Below are positions 1-4,583 of a stretch of DNA of 25,590 bases, piece after piece (the first letter of the stretch is position 1; each line of letters opens with the position of its first letter). The notes below the pieces were generated by a model. The model saw only the letters and a list, made by a program, of their open reading frames with translations, searched no databases and was not told where the DNA came from. The translations under genes and the position numbers were made by a program. The DNA comes from a virus, in the IMG/VR virus record IMGVR_UViG_3300048798_000040, positions 1 through 25,590 of that record; one strand, written 5' to 3'.

Positions 1-2
1 TG

Positions 3-287
3 ATGAATGCAGGACTTTTAAGGGCCGGGTTAGATTCGTTTGGGTCTGGGTCTCGGTCTTGGTCTCGGTCTGGGTCTTGGTCTGGGTCTTGGTCTGGGTC
101 TCGGTCTGGGTCTTGGTTTTGGTCTGGGTCTCGGTCTCGGTCTTGGTCTCGGTCTCGGTCTTGGTCTTGGTCTTGGTCTGGGTCTCGGTCTTGGTCTCGG
201 TCTGGGTCTGGGTCTCGGTCTTGGTCTTGGTCTTGGTCTCGGTCTGGGTCTGGGTCTCGGTCTTGGTCTCGGTGTGGATCTCAATGA
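3..287 (+). CDS. Array unit 1: low-complexity Ser-(Gly/Arg/Trp) repeat protein
   Basis: Predicted 94-residue protein: MNAGLLRAGLDSFG, then about 40 Ser-X dipeptides in which X is Gly (GGG), Arg (CGG) or Trp (TGG), ending in Gln-stop. Ser is almost always TCT. The start is chosen because the same header follows a strong Shine-Dalgarno site at 2011 and forms stop/start overlaps in other units. The product would be basic, Trp-rich and probably disordered or a regular polar/aromatic strand. No family is recognised. The hexamer is open in other frames too, so coding is inferred from the header and RBS context rather than from homology. Confidence 0.5.
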   Translation: MNAGLLRAGLDSFGSGSRSWSRSGSWSGSWSGSRSGSWFWSGSRSRSWSRSRSWSWSWSGSRSWSRSGSGSRSWSWSWSRSGSGSRSWSRCGSQ

Positions 288-505
288 TGAATGCAGGACT
301 TTTAAGGGCCGGGTTAGATTCGTTTGGGTCTGGGTCTCGGTCTTGGTCTCGGTCTGGGTCTTGGTCTTGGTCTTGGTCTGGGTCTCGGTCTGGGTCTTGG
401 TCTTGGTCTTGGTCTGGGTCTCGGTCTTGGTCTTGGTCTCGGTCTCGGTCTGGGTCTCGGTCTGGGTCTCGGTCTTGGTCTTGGTCTTGGTCTCGGTCTC
501 GGTAA
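287..505 (+). CDS. Array unit 2: Ser-(Gly/Arg/Trp) repeat protein
   Basis: A 72-residue copy of the repeat protein with the same MNAGLLRAGLDS header, ending Ser-Arg-Ser-Arg-stop. An in-frame ATG at 284 (ATGATGAAT) overlaps the TGA of unit 1 as ATGA, so translation could be coupled. Either 284 or 287 may be used. The first X residues (G G R W R G W) match unit 1 and then drift, as expected for a duplicated tract that has since gained or lost hexamers. Unlike most block 2 units, it ends directly with TAA and no new header. Function unknown. Confidence 0.5.
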   Translation: MNAGLLRAGLDSFGSGSRSWSRSGSWSWSWSGSRSGSWSWSWSGSRSWSWSRSRSGSRSGSRSWSWSWSRSR

Positions 506-565
506 TGTATAGATTATATGGTTTTGGACCATTTAAAAATAAATTGTCCATACAGTCCGAAGAAT

Positions 566-594
566 TTGACATAAGCTAAAGGATATGTTACTAT
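566..594 (+). promoter_or_regulatory. Sigma70-type promoter upstream of the tRNA-like/ncRNA region
   Basis: TTGACA at 566-571 and TACTAT at 589-594 are separated by exactly 17 bp, placing a start near 601. It lies just downstream of array block 1 and would transcribe the microORF at 619, the tRNA-like gene and the structured region up to the hairpin at 1106-1141. No sequence data show activity. The match to consensus is the only evidence. Confidence 0.75.
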
Positions 595-618
595 TAAGGA
601 TAATCAAGGAGCAAGCAA

Positions 619-687
619 ATGAGATGGAGAGAACGGATTGTTTGTATTGTAGCGATTTTGTTGTTCCTTGCTTGTGCAATTAAATGA
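619..687 (+). CDS. 22-residue hydrophobic microORF
   Basis: ATG at 619 is preceded by AAGGAG (606-611) at a good distance. The product has a basic N-terminus (MRWRER) and a hydrophobic run (IVCIVAILLFLACAI), so it could be a single membrane helix. The LAC triplet resembles the end of a lipobox, but only three residues follow the Cys. It sits right behind a consensus promoter and five bases before the tRNA-like gene. It may be a real membrane peptide or a chance ORF in a leader RNA. Confidence 0.4.
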   Translation: MRWRERIVCIVAILLFLACAIK

Positions 688-691
688 GTTA

Positions 692-781
692 AACCCCATC
701 GTCTAGTGGTTTAGGACAGTCTATCTTACGCTAAGCACAAAGATAGAAAGACGGGAGTTCGAATCTCACCTGGGGTTGCCA
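692..781 (+). tRNA. tRNA-like gene with an aberrant anticodon arm
   Basis: The acceptor stem AACCCCA (692-698) pairs fully with TGGGGTT (771-777), followed by G and an encoded CCA (779-781). The D arm is normal (GTCT 701-704 with GGAC 714-717). The T loop TTCGAAT (758-764) is normal, but the T stem closes only if A768 is bulged. The middle is odd: TCTATCTT (720-727) pairs with AAGATAGA (740-747), giving an 8-bp stem and a 12-nt loop instead of 5 bp and 7 nt. No standard anticodon loop can be closed, so no isotype is assigned. It could be a degenerate tRNA, a tRNA mimic, or a domain of a longer RNA with the region downstream. Confidence 0.6.
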
Positions 782-1105
782 AGTCCCCTTGTCGGGTAGC
801 AAGGGTGGAGTGCCCTGATGTAGCAGGGAATATGCAGTTAAGGTCTACATTTAACCTCGCTGCTGGCGTGGGTGGCCGACCGACCCACTCAGGTCGTTAA
901 AGAGAGTAGTATGGTGACAATTCCTAGTCGCCCTTCGTAACACTTTAAGGTAAGCTGTAGTGTGTACGAAAACAGTTTCCCACACTCCCCATATGTGTAG
1001 GGGGCTAGTCCTGAGTAGGGACTTTAAAAGGCTCTTGATGGAGGTTGAAATGAGTAACTTCATTTAAAGCTCTGCATCCCCTGTAACTTAGTTGCCCCTA
1101 AGGAG
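782..1105 (+). ncRNA. Candidate structured non-coding RNA downstream of the tRNA-like gene
   Basis: No plausible gene lies here. Instead perfect or near-perfect hairpins follow one another: 786-791/800-805, 813-817/824-828, 837-841/851-855, 868-873/883-888, 897-902/943-948 enclosing 913-918/927-932, 959-964/981-986, 987-990/1000-1003, 1007-1011/1019-1023, 1048-1053/1060-1065 and 1087-1091/1098-1102. CGACC 877-881 can also pair with GGTCG 892-896 across a stem. The region lies between a promoter and a terminator-like hairpin. I cannot match it to a named RNA class. Large phage RNAs beside tRNAs, such as GOLLD, are known, but no GOLLD match is claimed. Confidence 0.55.
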
Positions 1106-1147
1106 TAATAGCGCTGAGTACCACCATTCTTGGCGCTATTATTTTAT
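1106..1147 (+). terminator. Terminator-like hairpin closing the RNA region
   Basis: TAATAGCGC (1106-1114) pairs perfectly with GCGCTATTA (1133-1141) and is followed by TTTTAT. The 18-nt loop is long for an intrinsic terminator and begins with TGAGTA. It lies about 20 bases upstream of the next Shine-Dalgarno site, so it may instead allow read-through into the gene at 1169. Confidence 0.6.
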
Positions 1148-1168
1148 CCAATTTTAAGGAGAGTCTGA

Positions 1169-1498
1169 ATGTCTGCTATAGATGAGCTTACTTTAGGTGA
1201 GCTTAAGTACATCCTAGAAACATATAAAGGAAAAGAGGATGAAGAAGTATGGGAAATTGGTGCTGCATACCTTATTCGTACTGTAACTATGATTGATACA
1301 GGGAGACTTGTTAAGTGTACACAACAAGAGCTTGTGTTGGATGAAGCGGCATGGATTGCTGATACGGGCAGGTTCTCAGATGCAATTAAGAAAGCTGAAT
1401 TTGGTGAAGTTGAGCCTTTTCCTGGAATTATTATTTTAGGCAGAGGATCAATTATTGACGCAGTAAAAATACATTCATTGCCAAGGTCTCAACGATGA
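1169..1498 (+). CDS. Conserved-type phage hypothetical protein, 109 aa
   Basis: AAGGAGAG precedes ATG 1169 at normal spacing. The central and C-terminal parts (YLIRTVTMIDTGRLV, WIADTGRFSDA, VEPFP, HSLPRSQR) resemble, from memory, a widespread phage hypothetical protein that ends in a similar L-P-R-x-Q-K/R motif. Function unknown. Its last codons, GGT CTC AAC GAT GA, are the same bases that join one array unit to the next, and its stop overlaps the ATG of the first block 2 unit (ATGA at 1495-1498). This gene end is therefore a likely source of the unit joint. Confidence 0.85.
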   Translation: MSAIDELTLGELKYILETYKGKEDEEVWEIGAAYLIRTVTMIDTGRLVKCTQQELVLDEAAWIADTGRFSDAIKKAEFGEVEPFPGIIILGRGSIIDAVKIHSLPRSQR

Positions 1499-1734
1499 AT
1501 GCCGGACTTTTAAGGGCCGGGTTTGATTCGTCTTGGTCTTGGTCTTGGTCTGGGTCTGGGTCTTGGTCTTGGTCTGGGTCTGGGTCTGGGTCTCGGTCTG
1601 GGTCTCGGTCTTGGTCTTGGTCTCGGTCTGGGTCTGGGTCTCGGTCTTGGTCTGGGTCTGGGTCTCGGTTTTGGTCTCGGTCTTGGTCTTGGTCTTGGTC
1701 TCGGTCTTGGTCTCGGTCTGGGTCTCAACGATGA
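1495..1734 (+). CDS. Array unit 3: Ser-(Gly/Arg/Trp) repeat protein
   Basis: A 79-residue product: MNAGLLRAGFDS, about 32 Ser-X pairs, ending Ser-Gln-Arg-stop. The ATG overlaps the stop of the conserved gene upstream as ATGA, so coupling to a normally translated phage gene is likely. This is the best argument that the array is translated. It carries one Leu-to-Phe change in the header (TTA to TTT) and one Phe replacing Ser in the repeat. Function unknown. The composition suggests a disordered, cationic and aromatic polypeptide. Confidence 0.55.
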   Translation: MNAGLLRAGFDSSWSWSWSGSGSWSWSGSGSGSRSGSRSWSWSRSGSGSRSWSGSGSRFWSRSWSWSWSRSWSRSGSQR

Positions 1735-1994
1735 ATGCCGGACTTTTAAGGGCCGGGTTAGATTCGTCTTGGTCTTGGTCTTGGTCTGGGTCTCGGTCTC
1801 GGTCTCGGTCTTGGTCTTGGTCTCGGTCTCGGTCTTGGTCTTGGTTTGGGTCTGGGTCTCGGTCTCGGTCTGGGTCTCGGTCTCGGTCTTGGTCTTGGTC
1901 TCGGTCTGGGTCTCGGTCTTGGTCTCGGTCTTGGTCTCGGTCTCGGTCTGGGTCTCGGTCTGGGTCTGGGTCTGGGTCTGGGTCTTGGCCTTAA
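1731..1994 (+). CDS. Array unit 4: Ser-(Gly/Arg/Trp) repeat protein
   Basis: An 87-residue product with header MNAGLLRAGLDS and about 36 Ser-X pairs. It starts in an ATGA overlap with unit 3. Its C-terminus differs from the ATGA-joined units: the repeat runs into GGCCTTAA and ends Ser-Trp-Pro-stop at 1992-1994. A fresh Shine-Dalgarno site follows. The internal X order R R G R R W W R G R W recurs in unit 6. Confidence 0.5.
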   Translation: MNAGLLRAGLDSSWSWSWSGSRSRSRSWSWSRSRSWSWFGSGSRSRSGSRSRSWSWSRSGSRSWSRSWSRSRSGSRSGSGSGSGSWP

Positions 1995-2009
1995 AAAAGG
2001 AGGGACTTA
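1987..2009 (+). promoter_or_regulatory. Duplicated 23-bp element with a strong Shine-Dalgarno site
   Basis: The element runs from GGCCTTAA through AGGAGGG to CTTA and is repeated exactly at 2625-2647. It provides the stop codon of units 4 and 7 and then AGGAGG. Here AGGAGG (1998-2003) lies 7 nt before ATG 2011, an ideal distance that sets the start of unit 5. At the second copy the next ATG (2657) is 15 nt away, which is long. The copy ahead of unit 5 therefore shows that the repeat reading frame is served by a real ribosome site. Confidence 0.75.
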
Positions 2010-2010
2010 G

Positions 2011-2094
2011 ATGAATGCCGGACTTTTAAGGGTCGGGTTAGATTCGTTTGGGTCTTGGTCTTGGTCTGGGTCTGGGTCTGGGTCTCAACGATGA
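2011..2094 (+). CDS. Array unit 5: minimal 27-residue repeat protein
   Basis: The shortest unit: MNAGLLRVGLDSFG followed by six Ser-X pairs and Ser-Gln-Arg-stop. It has the best start signal of the array (AGGAGG, 7 nt, ATG). The header has one Ala-to-Val change (GCC to GTC). Its stop overlaps the ATG of unit 6 (ATGA, 2091-2094). It is either a contracted unit or the translational entry point for the two units behind it. Confidence 0.5.
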   Translation: MNAGLLRVGLDSFGSWSWSGSGSGSQR

Positions 2095-2330
2095 ATGCCG
2101 GACTTTTAAGGGCCGGGTTAGATTCGTTTGGGTCTTGGTCTCGGTCTGGGTCTCGGTCTCGGTCTGGGTCTCGGTCTCGGTCTTGGTCTTGGTCTCGGTC
2201 TGGGTCTCGGTCTTGGTCTTGGTCTCGGTCTGGGTCTGGGTCTCGGTCTGGGTCTGGGTCTCGGTCTGGGTCTGGGTCTGGGTCTGGGTCTGGGTCTCGG
2301 TCTTGGTCTTGGTCTGGGTCTCAACGATGA
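2091..2330 (+). CDS. Array unit 6: Ser-(Gly/Arg/Trp) repeat protein
   Basis: A 79-residue product, equal in length to unit 3 but with a different X order. It starts and ends with ATGA overlaps (2091 and 2327-2330). The string R R G R R W W R G R W is shared with unit 4, after which both diverge. This supports recent copying within the array rather than independent growth. Function unknown. Confidence 0.5.
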   Translation: MNAGLLRAGLDSFGSWSRSGSRSRSGSRSRSWSWSRSGSRSWSWSRSGSGSRSGSGSRSGSGSGSGSGSRSWSWSGSQR

Positions 2331-2632
2331 ATGCCGGACTTTTAAGGGCCGGGTTAGATTCGTTTGGGTCTTGGTCTCGGTCTGGGTCTCGGTCTTGGTC
2401 TCGGTCTTGGTCTTGGTCTCGGTCTGGGTCTGGGTCTCGGTCTGGGTCTTGGTCTTGGTCTCGGTCTTGGTCTGGGTCTCGGTCTGGGTCTCGGTCTGGG
2501 TCTCGGTCTCGGTCTCGGTCTTGGTCTTGGTCTTGGTCTTGGTCTCGGTGTGGGTCTCGATCTGGGTCTCGGTCTGGGTCTCGATCTTGGTCTTGGTCTC
2601 GGTCTGGGTCTGGGTCTCGGTCTGGGCCTTAA
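2327..2632 (+). CDS. Array unit 7: longest Ser-(Gly/Arg/Trp) repeat protein
   Basis: A 101-residue product, the longest complete unit here. It has header MNAGLLRAGLDS and about 43 Ser-X pairs, with one Cys for Ser and two CGA codons, ending Ser-Gly-Pro-stop in the duplicated 23-bp element. It starts in an ATGA overlap with unit 6. Unique sequence resumes directly after it. Confidence 0.5.
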   Translation: MNAGLLRAGLDSFGSWSRSGSRSWSRSWSWSRSGSGSRSGSWSWSRSWSGSRSGSRSGSRSRSRSWSWSWSWSRCGSRSGSRSGSRSWSWSRSGSGSRSGP

Positions 2633-2656
2633 AAAAGGAGGGACTTACAAGAATAA

Positions 2657-2896
2657 ATGTCTCAGGTTAGTGTTACATTTGAGATTGACGGGGTGCCCGC
2701 AAGGAAGATATCCCTTGTCTCAGATAGAAATCAATTGATGATCTATGAACAAGATTTAGTTTTTGATAAACAAGGAGAGAATCCAGAATGGCATCCTACA
2801 CATATCACTTATCCTACCAACTTTAATTACGCTCATAGTGAGTGGATGGCGCGACTTGTATGCGCTGCTAAAGAGAACGGCAATCAAGGAGAATGA
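2657..2896 (+). CDS. Hypothetical protein, 79 aa
   Basis: The nearest Shine-Dalgarno site (AGGAGG, 2636-2641) lies 15 nt upstream, inside the duplicated array element, so expression may be modest or depend on read-through from the array. The protein starts MSQVSVTFEIDG and is acidic and soluble, with several aromatic residues. I recognise no family. It ends four bases into the region of the next gene's possible starts (ATGA 2893-2896). Confidence 0.7.
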   Translation: MSQVSVTFEIDGVPARKISLVSDRNQLMIYEQDLVFDKQGENPEWHPTHITYPTNFNYAHSEWMARLVCAAKENGNQGE

Positions 2897-2898
2897 TC

Positions 2899-3090
2899 AT
2901 GAATGAAAATACTGCTATAGCTATCAGTGTTGTAGGAGCCTTTATGTGTATTTTTGGTTGTATATTAGGATGTGTGTATTACGAAAATCATTCTTGGGAA
3001 GTTGTAGGTAAAGATTGTATTGCTAATAATATGAAGTGGGAAAGAGTAAGAATAAATAATGACCTTACTGTTGACTATGTATGTCATTAA
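2899..3090 (+). CDS. Small membrane protein, 63 aa
   Basis: One N-terminal membrane helix (about residues 5-28: TAIAISVVGAFMC onward, rich in Gly and Cys) is followed by a short soluble tail with two Cys. AAGGAG at 2886-2891 lies 7 nt before ATG 2899. An in-frame ATG at 2893 would overlap the previous stop but sits too close to the ribosome site. No family is recognised. It is a small membrane microprotein typical of phage accessory regions. Confidence 0.7.
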   Translation: MNENTAIAISVVGAFMCIFGCILGCVYYENHSWEVVGKDCIANNMKWERVRINNDLTVDYVCH

Positions 3091-3109
3091 AGGTTGGGGA
3101 GACATCTAA

Positions 3110-3406
3110 ATGGAAATTGCAGGACAGACCTACAGACCACGGCGTATTAGGAAGAATCTTAGTGGGAAAACATTTGGTAAATTATATGTGGTAGGGCCAT
3201 CAGAGTTTATTCCAAAGACTTATAATAGTAATACTCTGTATGATTGTATTTGTGGCTGTGGTAATACCCATATGGTTTACGGAGATCAACTTACAAGGGG
3301 AAAGACAAAAAGTTGTGGTTGTACACCAAAACCAACATTATGGACATCTGAGACTGCGCCTAATAGATGGGCAAACAGGAAGGAAGAAAACTATGCACAA
3401 ATATAA
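3110..3406 (+). CDS. Zinc-ribbon-like phage protein, 98 aa
   Basis: The protein has the layout L-S-G-K-x-F-G-K-L, then C-x-C-x-C-G-N at residues 46-51, then R-G-x-T-K-S-C-G-C near residue 70. That arrangement is common in small phage proteins and in the N-terminal part of phage AP2/HNH homing proteins, where the Cys residues form a zinc-binding fold. No HNH or AP2 domain follows here. A DNA-binding role is possible but inferred. The last 14 bases overlap the next membrane ORF. Confidence 0.75.
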   Translation: MEIAGQTYRPRRIRKNLSGKTFGKLYVVGPSEFIPKTYNSNTLYDCICGCGNTHMVYGDQLTRGKTKSCGCTPKPTLWTSETAPNRWANRKEENYAQI

Positions 3407-3506
3407 AGAATACTTAAAAGACCTATGGTTTGATGGTTATTTATTATTGTTTGTGTGTGTTTTTTTGTGTTTTGTTTGTTTGTTGGTGTTGTTTGTTTAT
3501 CATTAA
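3393..3506 (+). CDS. 37-residue membrane microprotein
   Basis: ATG 3393 follows AGGAAGG (3378-3384). The product has a charged N-terminus (MHKYKEYLKDLWFDG) and then a very hydrophobic Leu/Phe/Val/Cys segment of about 20 residues ending FVYH, so a single membrane helix is very likely. The coding sequence is extremely T-rich in the helix. Function unknown. Confidence 0.6.
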   Translation: MHKYKEYLKDLWFDGYLLLFVCVFLCFVCLLVLFVYH

Positions 3507-3517
3507 ATGGTGGTAAA

Positions 3518-3670
3518 ATGTACGAACTCAAGCAAGCCCTTAAGGACGTTAAGGCTACACGTAGATGTAGGGAAATAGCGTATGCCATTGCTCGTACTAA
3601 CTATGTAGCAGCAGTAGAATATGCTTTAGGATATACACGAAGGCAATTGATTGAGAAAAGCCTTAATTAA
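3518..3670 (+). CDS. Hypothetical helical protein, 50 aa
   Basis: MYELKQALKDVKATRRC at the start and an Ala/Tyr-rich middle suggest a small basic helical protein, perhaps helix-turn-helix-like (YTRRQLIEKSL at the end), but no family is recognised. The ribosome site is weak (GGTGG 3510-3514). It is the last gene before an intrinsic terminator. Confidence 0.6.
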   Translation: MYELKQALKDVKATRRCREIAYAIARTNYVAAVEYALGYTRRQLIEKSLN

Positions 3671-3695
3671 GTTCTATAGGATTATCCTTTAATAC

Positions 3696-3722
3696 AGCCC
3701 CTTTTGAGGGGCTTTTATTTTG
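3696..3722 (+). terminator. Intrinsic terminator
   Basis: AGCCCC (3696-3701), loop TTTTGA, GGGGCT (3708-3713), then TTTATTTTG. This is a compact 6-bp GC-rich stem and U-tract in textbook form. It ends the transcript carrying the small genes upstream. Confidence 0.9.
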
Positions 3723-3741
3723 TCTAAATTAGGAGGATGCA

Positions 3742-3804
3742 ATGAAGATTACACCTAAAGTAGAAACCATGCCTATCCGGTTGTCGCACACAGGAGCTAG
3801 GTGA
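3742..3804 (+). CDS. 20-residue leader ORF
   Basis: AGGAGG (3731-3736) lies 5 nt before ATG 3742, a stronger ribosome site than most in the window. The product (MKITPKVETM to GAR) has no recognisable feature. Its TGA overlaps the ATG of the next gene (TGATG, 3802-3806), so it may be a short coupled leader that delivers ribosomes to the GC-rich gene downstream. Confidence 0.45.
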   Translation: MKITPKVETMPIRLSHTGAR

Positions 3805-4058
3805 TGGAACAGCTACCAGAGCCGAAAGTTCTAGGTTGGCAAGCGCTTTATCAACCGGGCGCTCGCGCGAAGTGCATTAAAGATACGCCGCCAATGCGCG
3901 GGTTTGGCCGCACGCTTAAGATCGGTGATGTTGTAGACGTGCAGTCCGTATGTTGGCGCGGCAAATATGAAATTGCTGTAAAGACAGAATGCGCTTTCTA
4001 TGAGTTAGAGGGCTATTTTGAAGTCCTGCTGCCAAAAGGTGGTAGCTGTGTGTCTTAA
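3804..4058 (+). CDS. Hypothetical protein, 84 aa, GC-rich outlier
   Basis: The start is ATG 3804 (a GTG at 3801 is also in frame), with GGAG at 3792-3795. The region G-A-R-A-K-C-I-K-D followed by L-K-I-G-D-V-V-D-V resembles the strands of a small SH3/KOW-like barrel, but no family is assigned. The first half (about 3835-3970) uses GCG, CGC and GGC codons and is visibly richer in GC than its AT-rich neighbours, which suggests acquisition from elsewhere. A strong terminator lies just upstream of its leader. Confidence 0.75.
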   Translation: MEQLPEPKVLGWQALYQPGARAKCIKDTPPMRGFGRTLKIGDVVDVQSVCWRGKYEIAVKTECAFYELEGYFEVLLPKGGSCVS

Positions 4059-4068
4059 CCGGATAAGC

Positions 4069-4140
4069 ATGGTAGAAACAATGTATAGAATTGAAGTAGA
4101 TGCCTTCGAATTAGCAGATAGCACTAAGTTGGGCTTTTAA
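4069..4140 (+). CDS. Doubtful 23-residue ORF
   Basis: A short ORF (MVETMYRIEVDAFELAD and onward) fills most of the gap before the deaminase gene. Its ribosome site is weak (GGAT). It may be a decayed gene remnant. Nothing else is seen in this gap. Confidence 0.25.
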   Translation: MVETMYRIEVDAFELADSTKLGF

Positions 4141-4178
4141 TCAAATGGATTTTCTGAAGGTTAGGTGTAAATCCCTTT

Positions 4179-4583
4179 ATGCTCACTTTGCAAAAATTCC
4201 CTAAAGATCAGCATTTTAGGTATTTTGAGGCGGCGTATACAGTAGCCTTAGCTGCCCCTGGCGTGGGTGGAACTACAGGGTATCGTTTAGGTGCAGTCTT
4301 AGTATATAAGAAACAAATAATAGCTGCACGATACAATGAATTAAGGACGCACCCTAAGCTCCTTAAGTGGTATCCCTATCCATATCTACATGCAGAAGCT
4401 CATTGCATTTTAGCACATGGGCTTAATAATTGTGAGCATTGTAGATTGTATGTAATGCGGATACGAAAGGATAAATCTATAGCTATGTCGAGGCCGTGCC
4501 AATGTTGCCGGGCATTAATTGAGTATGTAGGGATTGATCAAGTATACTATTCAAAGGATGATGGATATGCAAGCCTTAAATGA
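4179..4583 (+). CDS. Cytidine/dCMP deaminase-like zinc enzyme, 134 aa
   Basis: The zinc-dependent deaminase signature is present: H71-A-E73 in the sequence LHAEAHC and P106-C-x-x-C110 in RPCQCC. His and the two Cys bind zinc and Glu73 shuttles the proton. Family members deaminate (deoxy)cytidine, dCMP or sometimes guanine. Phages use them to make dUMP for thymidylate or to alter nucleotide pools. The length fits a single-domain member. The exact substrate cannot be read from the sequence. The ribosome site is poor, so the start is uncertain. Confidence 0.8.
   Translation: MLTLQKFPKDQHFRYFEAAYTVALAAPGVGGTTGYRLGAVLVYKKQIIAARYNELRTHPKLLKWYPYPYLHAEAHCILAHGLNNCEHCRLYVMRIRKDKSIAMSRPCQCCRALIEYVGIDQVYYSKDDGYASLK

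Larger units (their letters stand above)
1..505 (+). repeat. TCTNGG hexamer array, block 1 (two units, open at left edge)
   Basis: Nearly the whole stretch is TCTNGG repeated, with N = C, G or T. Headers beginning ATGAATGCAGG at about 3 and 287 divide it into units of about 40 and 31 hexamers. Length changes are always whole hexamers. The few substitutions (TTT for TCT at 117-119, TGT and GGA near 272-279) create no stop in the Ser-X frame. The window starts inside a header (TGATGAATGC), so at least one more unit probably lies upstream. The block ends at TAA 503-505 and unique sequence follows. The headers differ from block 2 (GCAGG for GCCGG, CAATGATGA for CAACGATGA), so the blocks have diverged. 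Confidence 0.95.
1495..2632 (+). repeat. TCTNGG hexamer array, block 2 (five units)
   Basis: Five units start at headers 1495, 1731, 2011, 2091 and 2327. They contain about 33, 37, 6, 32 and 43 TCTNGG hexamers, and N is never A. Header-to-header distances at the ATGA joints (236, 80 and 236) all equal 6n+2, which keeps the ATGA overlap whatever the hexamer number. Units 4 and 7 instead end in GGCCTTAAAAAAGGAGGG, a 23-bp element found at 1987-2009 and 2625-2647. Rare substitutions (TTT, TGT, CGA) leave the Ser-X frame open. The X strings of units 4 and 6 share a long run, pointing to slippage or gene conversion. Confidence 0.95.

Noticed and set aside
514-560. A short echo of the reductase N-terminus (GPFKNK) after array block 1
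   Set aside because: About 16 of 20 bases resemble the start of the reductase gene near 22160, but no further similarity follows, there is no start codon context, and a match this short can be chance.
40-579. Long Leu-Gly and Val-X ORFs on the + strand and Pro-Arg or Thr-X ORFs on the - strand across the arrays
   Set aside because: They lack ribosome sites and ATG starts with context and arise automatically because TCTBGG has no stop in any frame. Kept only as an observation about frame openness.
851-1063. 70-codon ORF on the - strand in the structured region
   Set aside because: It crosses all the hairpins, has no ribosome site and lies opposite a + strand promoter; it is best seen as a chance ORF.
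1-2632. CRISPR array
   Set aside because: The headers are too long and irregularly spaced, the intervening sequence is simple repeat rather than unique spacers, and no cas genes are present. The Cas4-like nuclease at 17659 belongs to phage recombination.
1-2632. Diversity-generating retroelement with the variable base as target
   Set aside because: No reverse transcriptase or template repeat is seen, and adenine mutagenesis would leave A among the variants, whereas A is absent.
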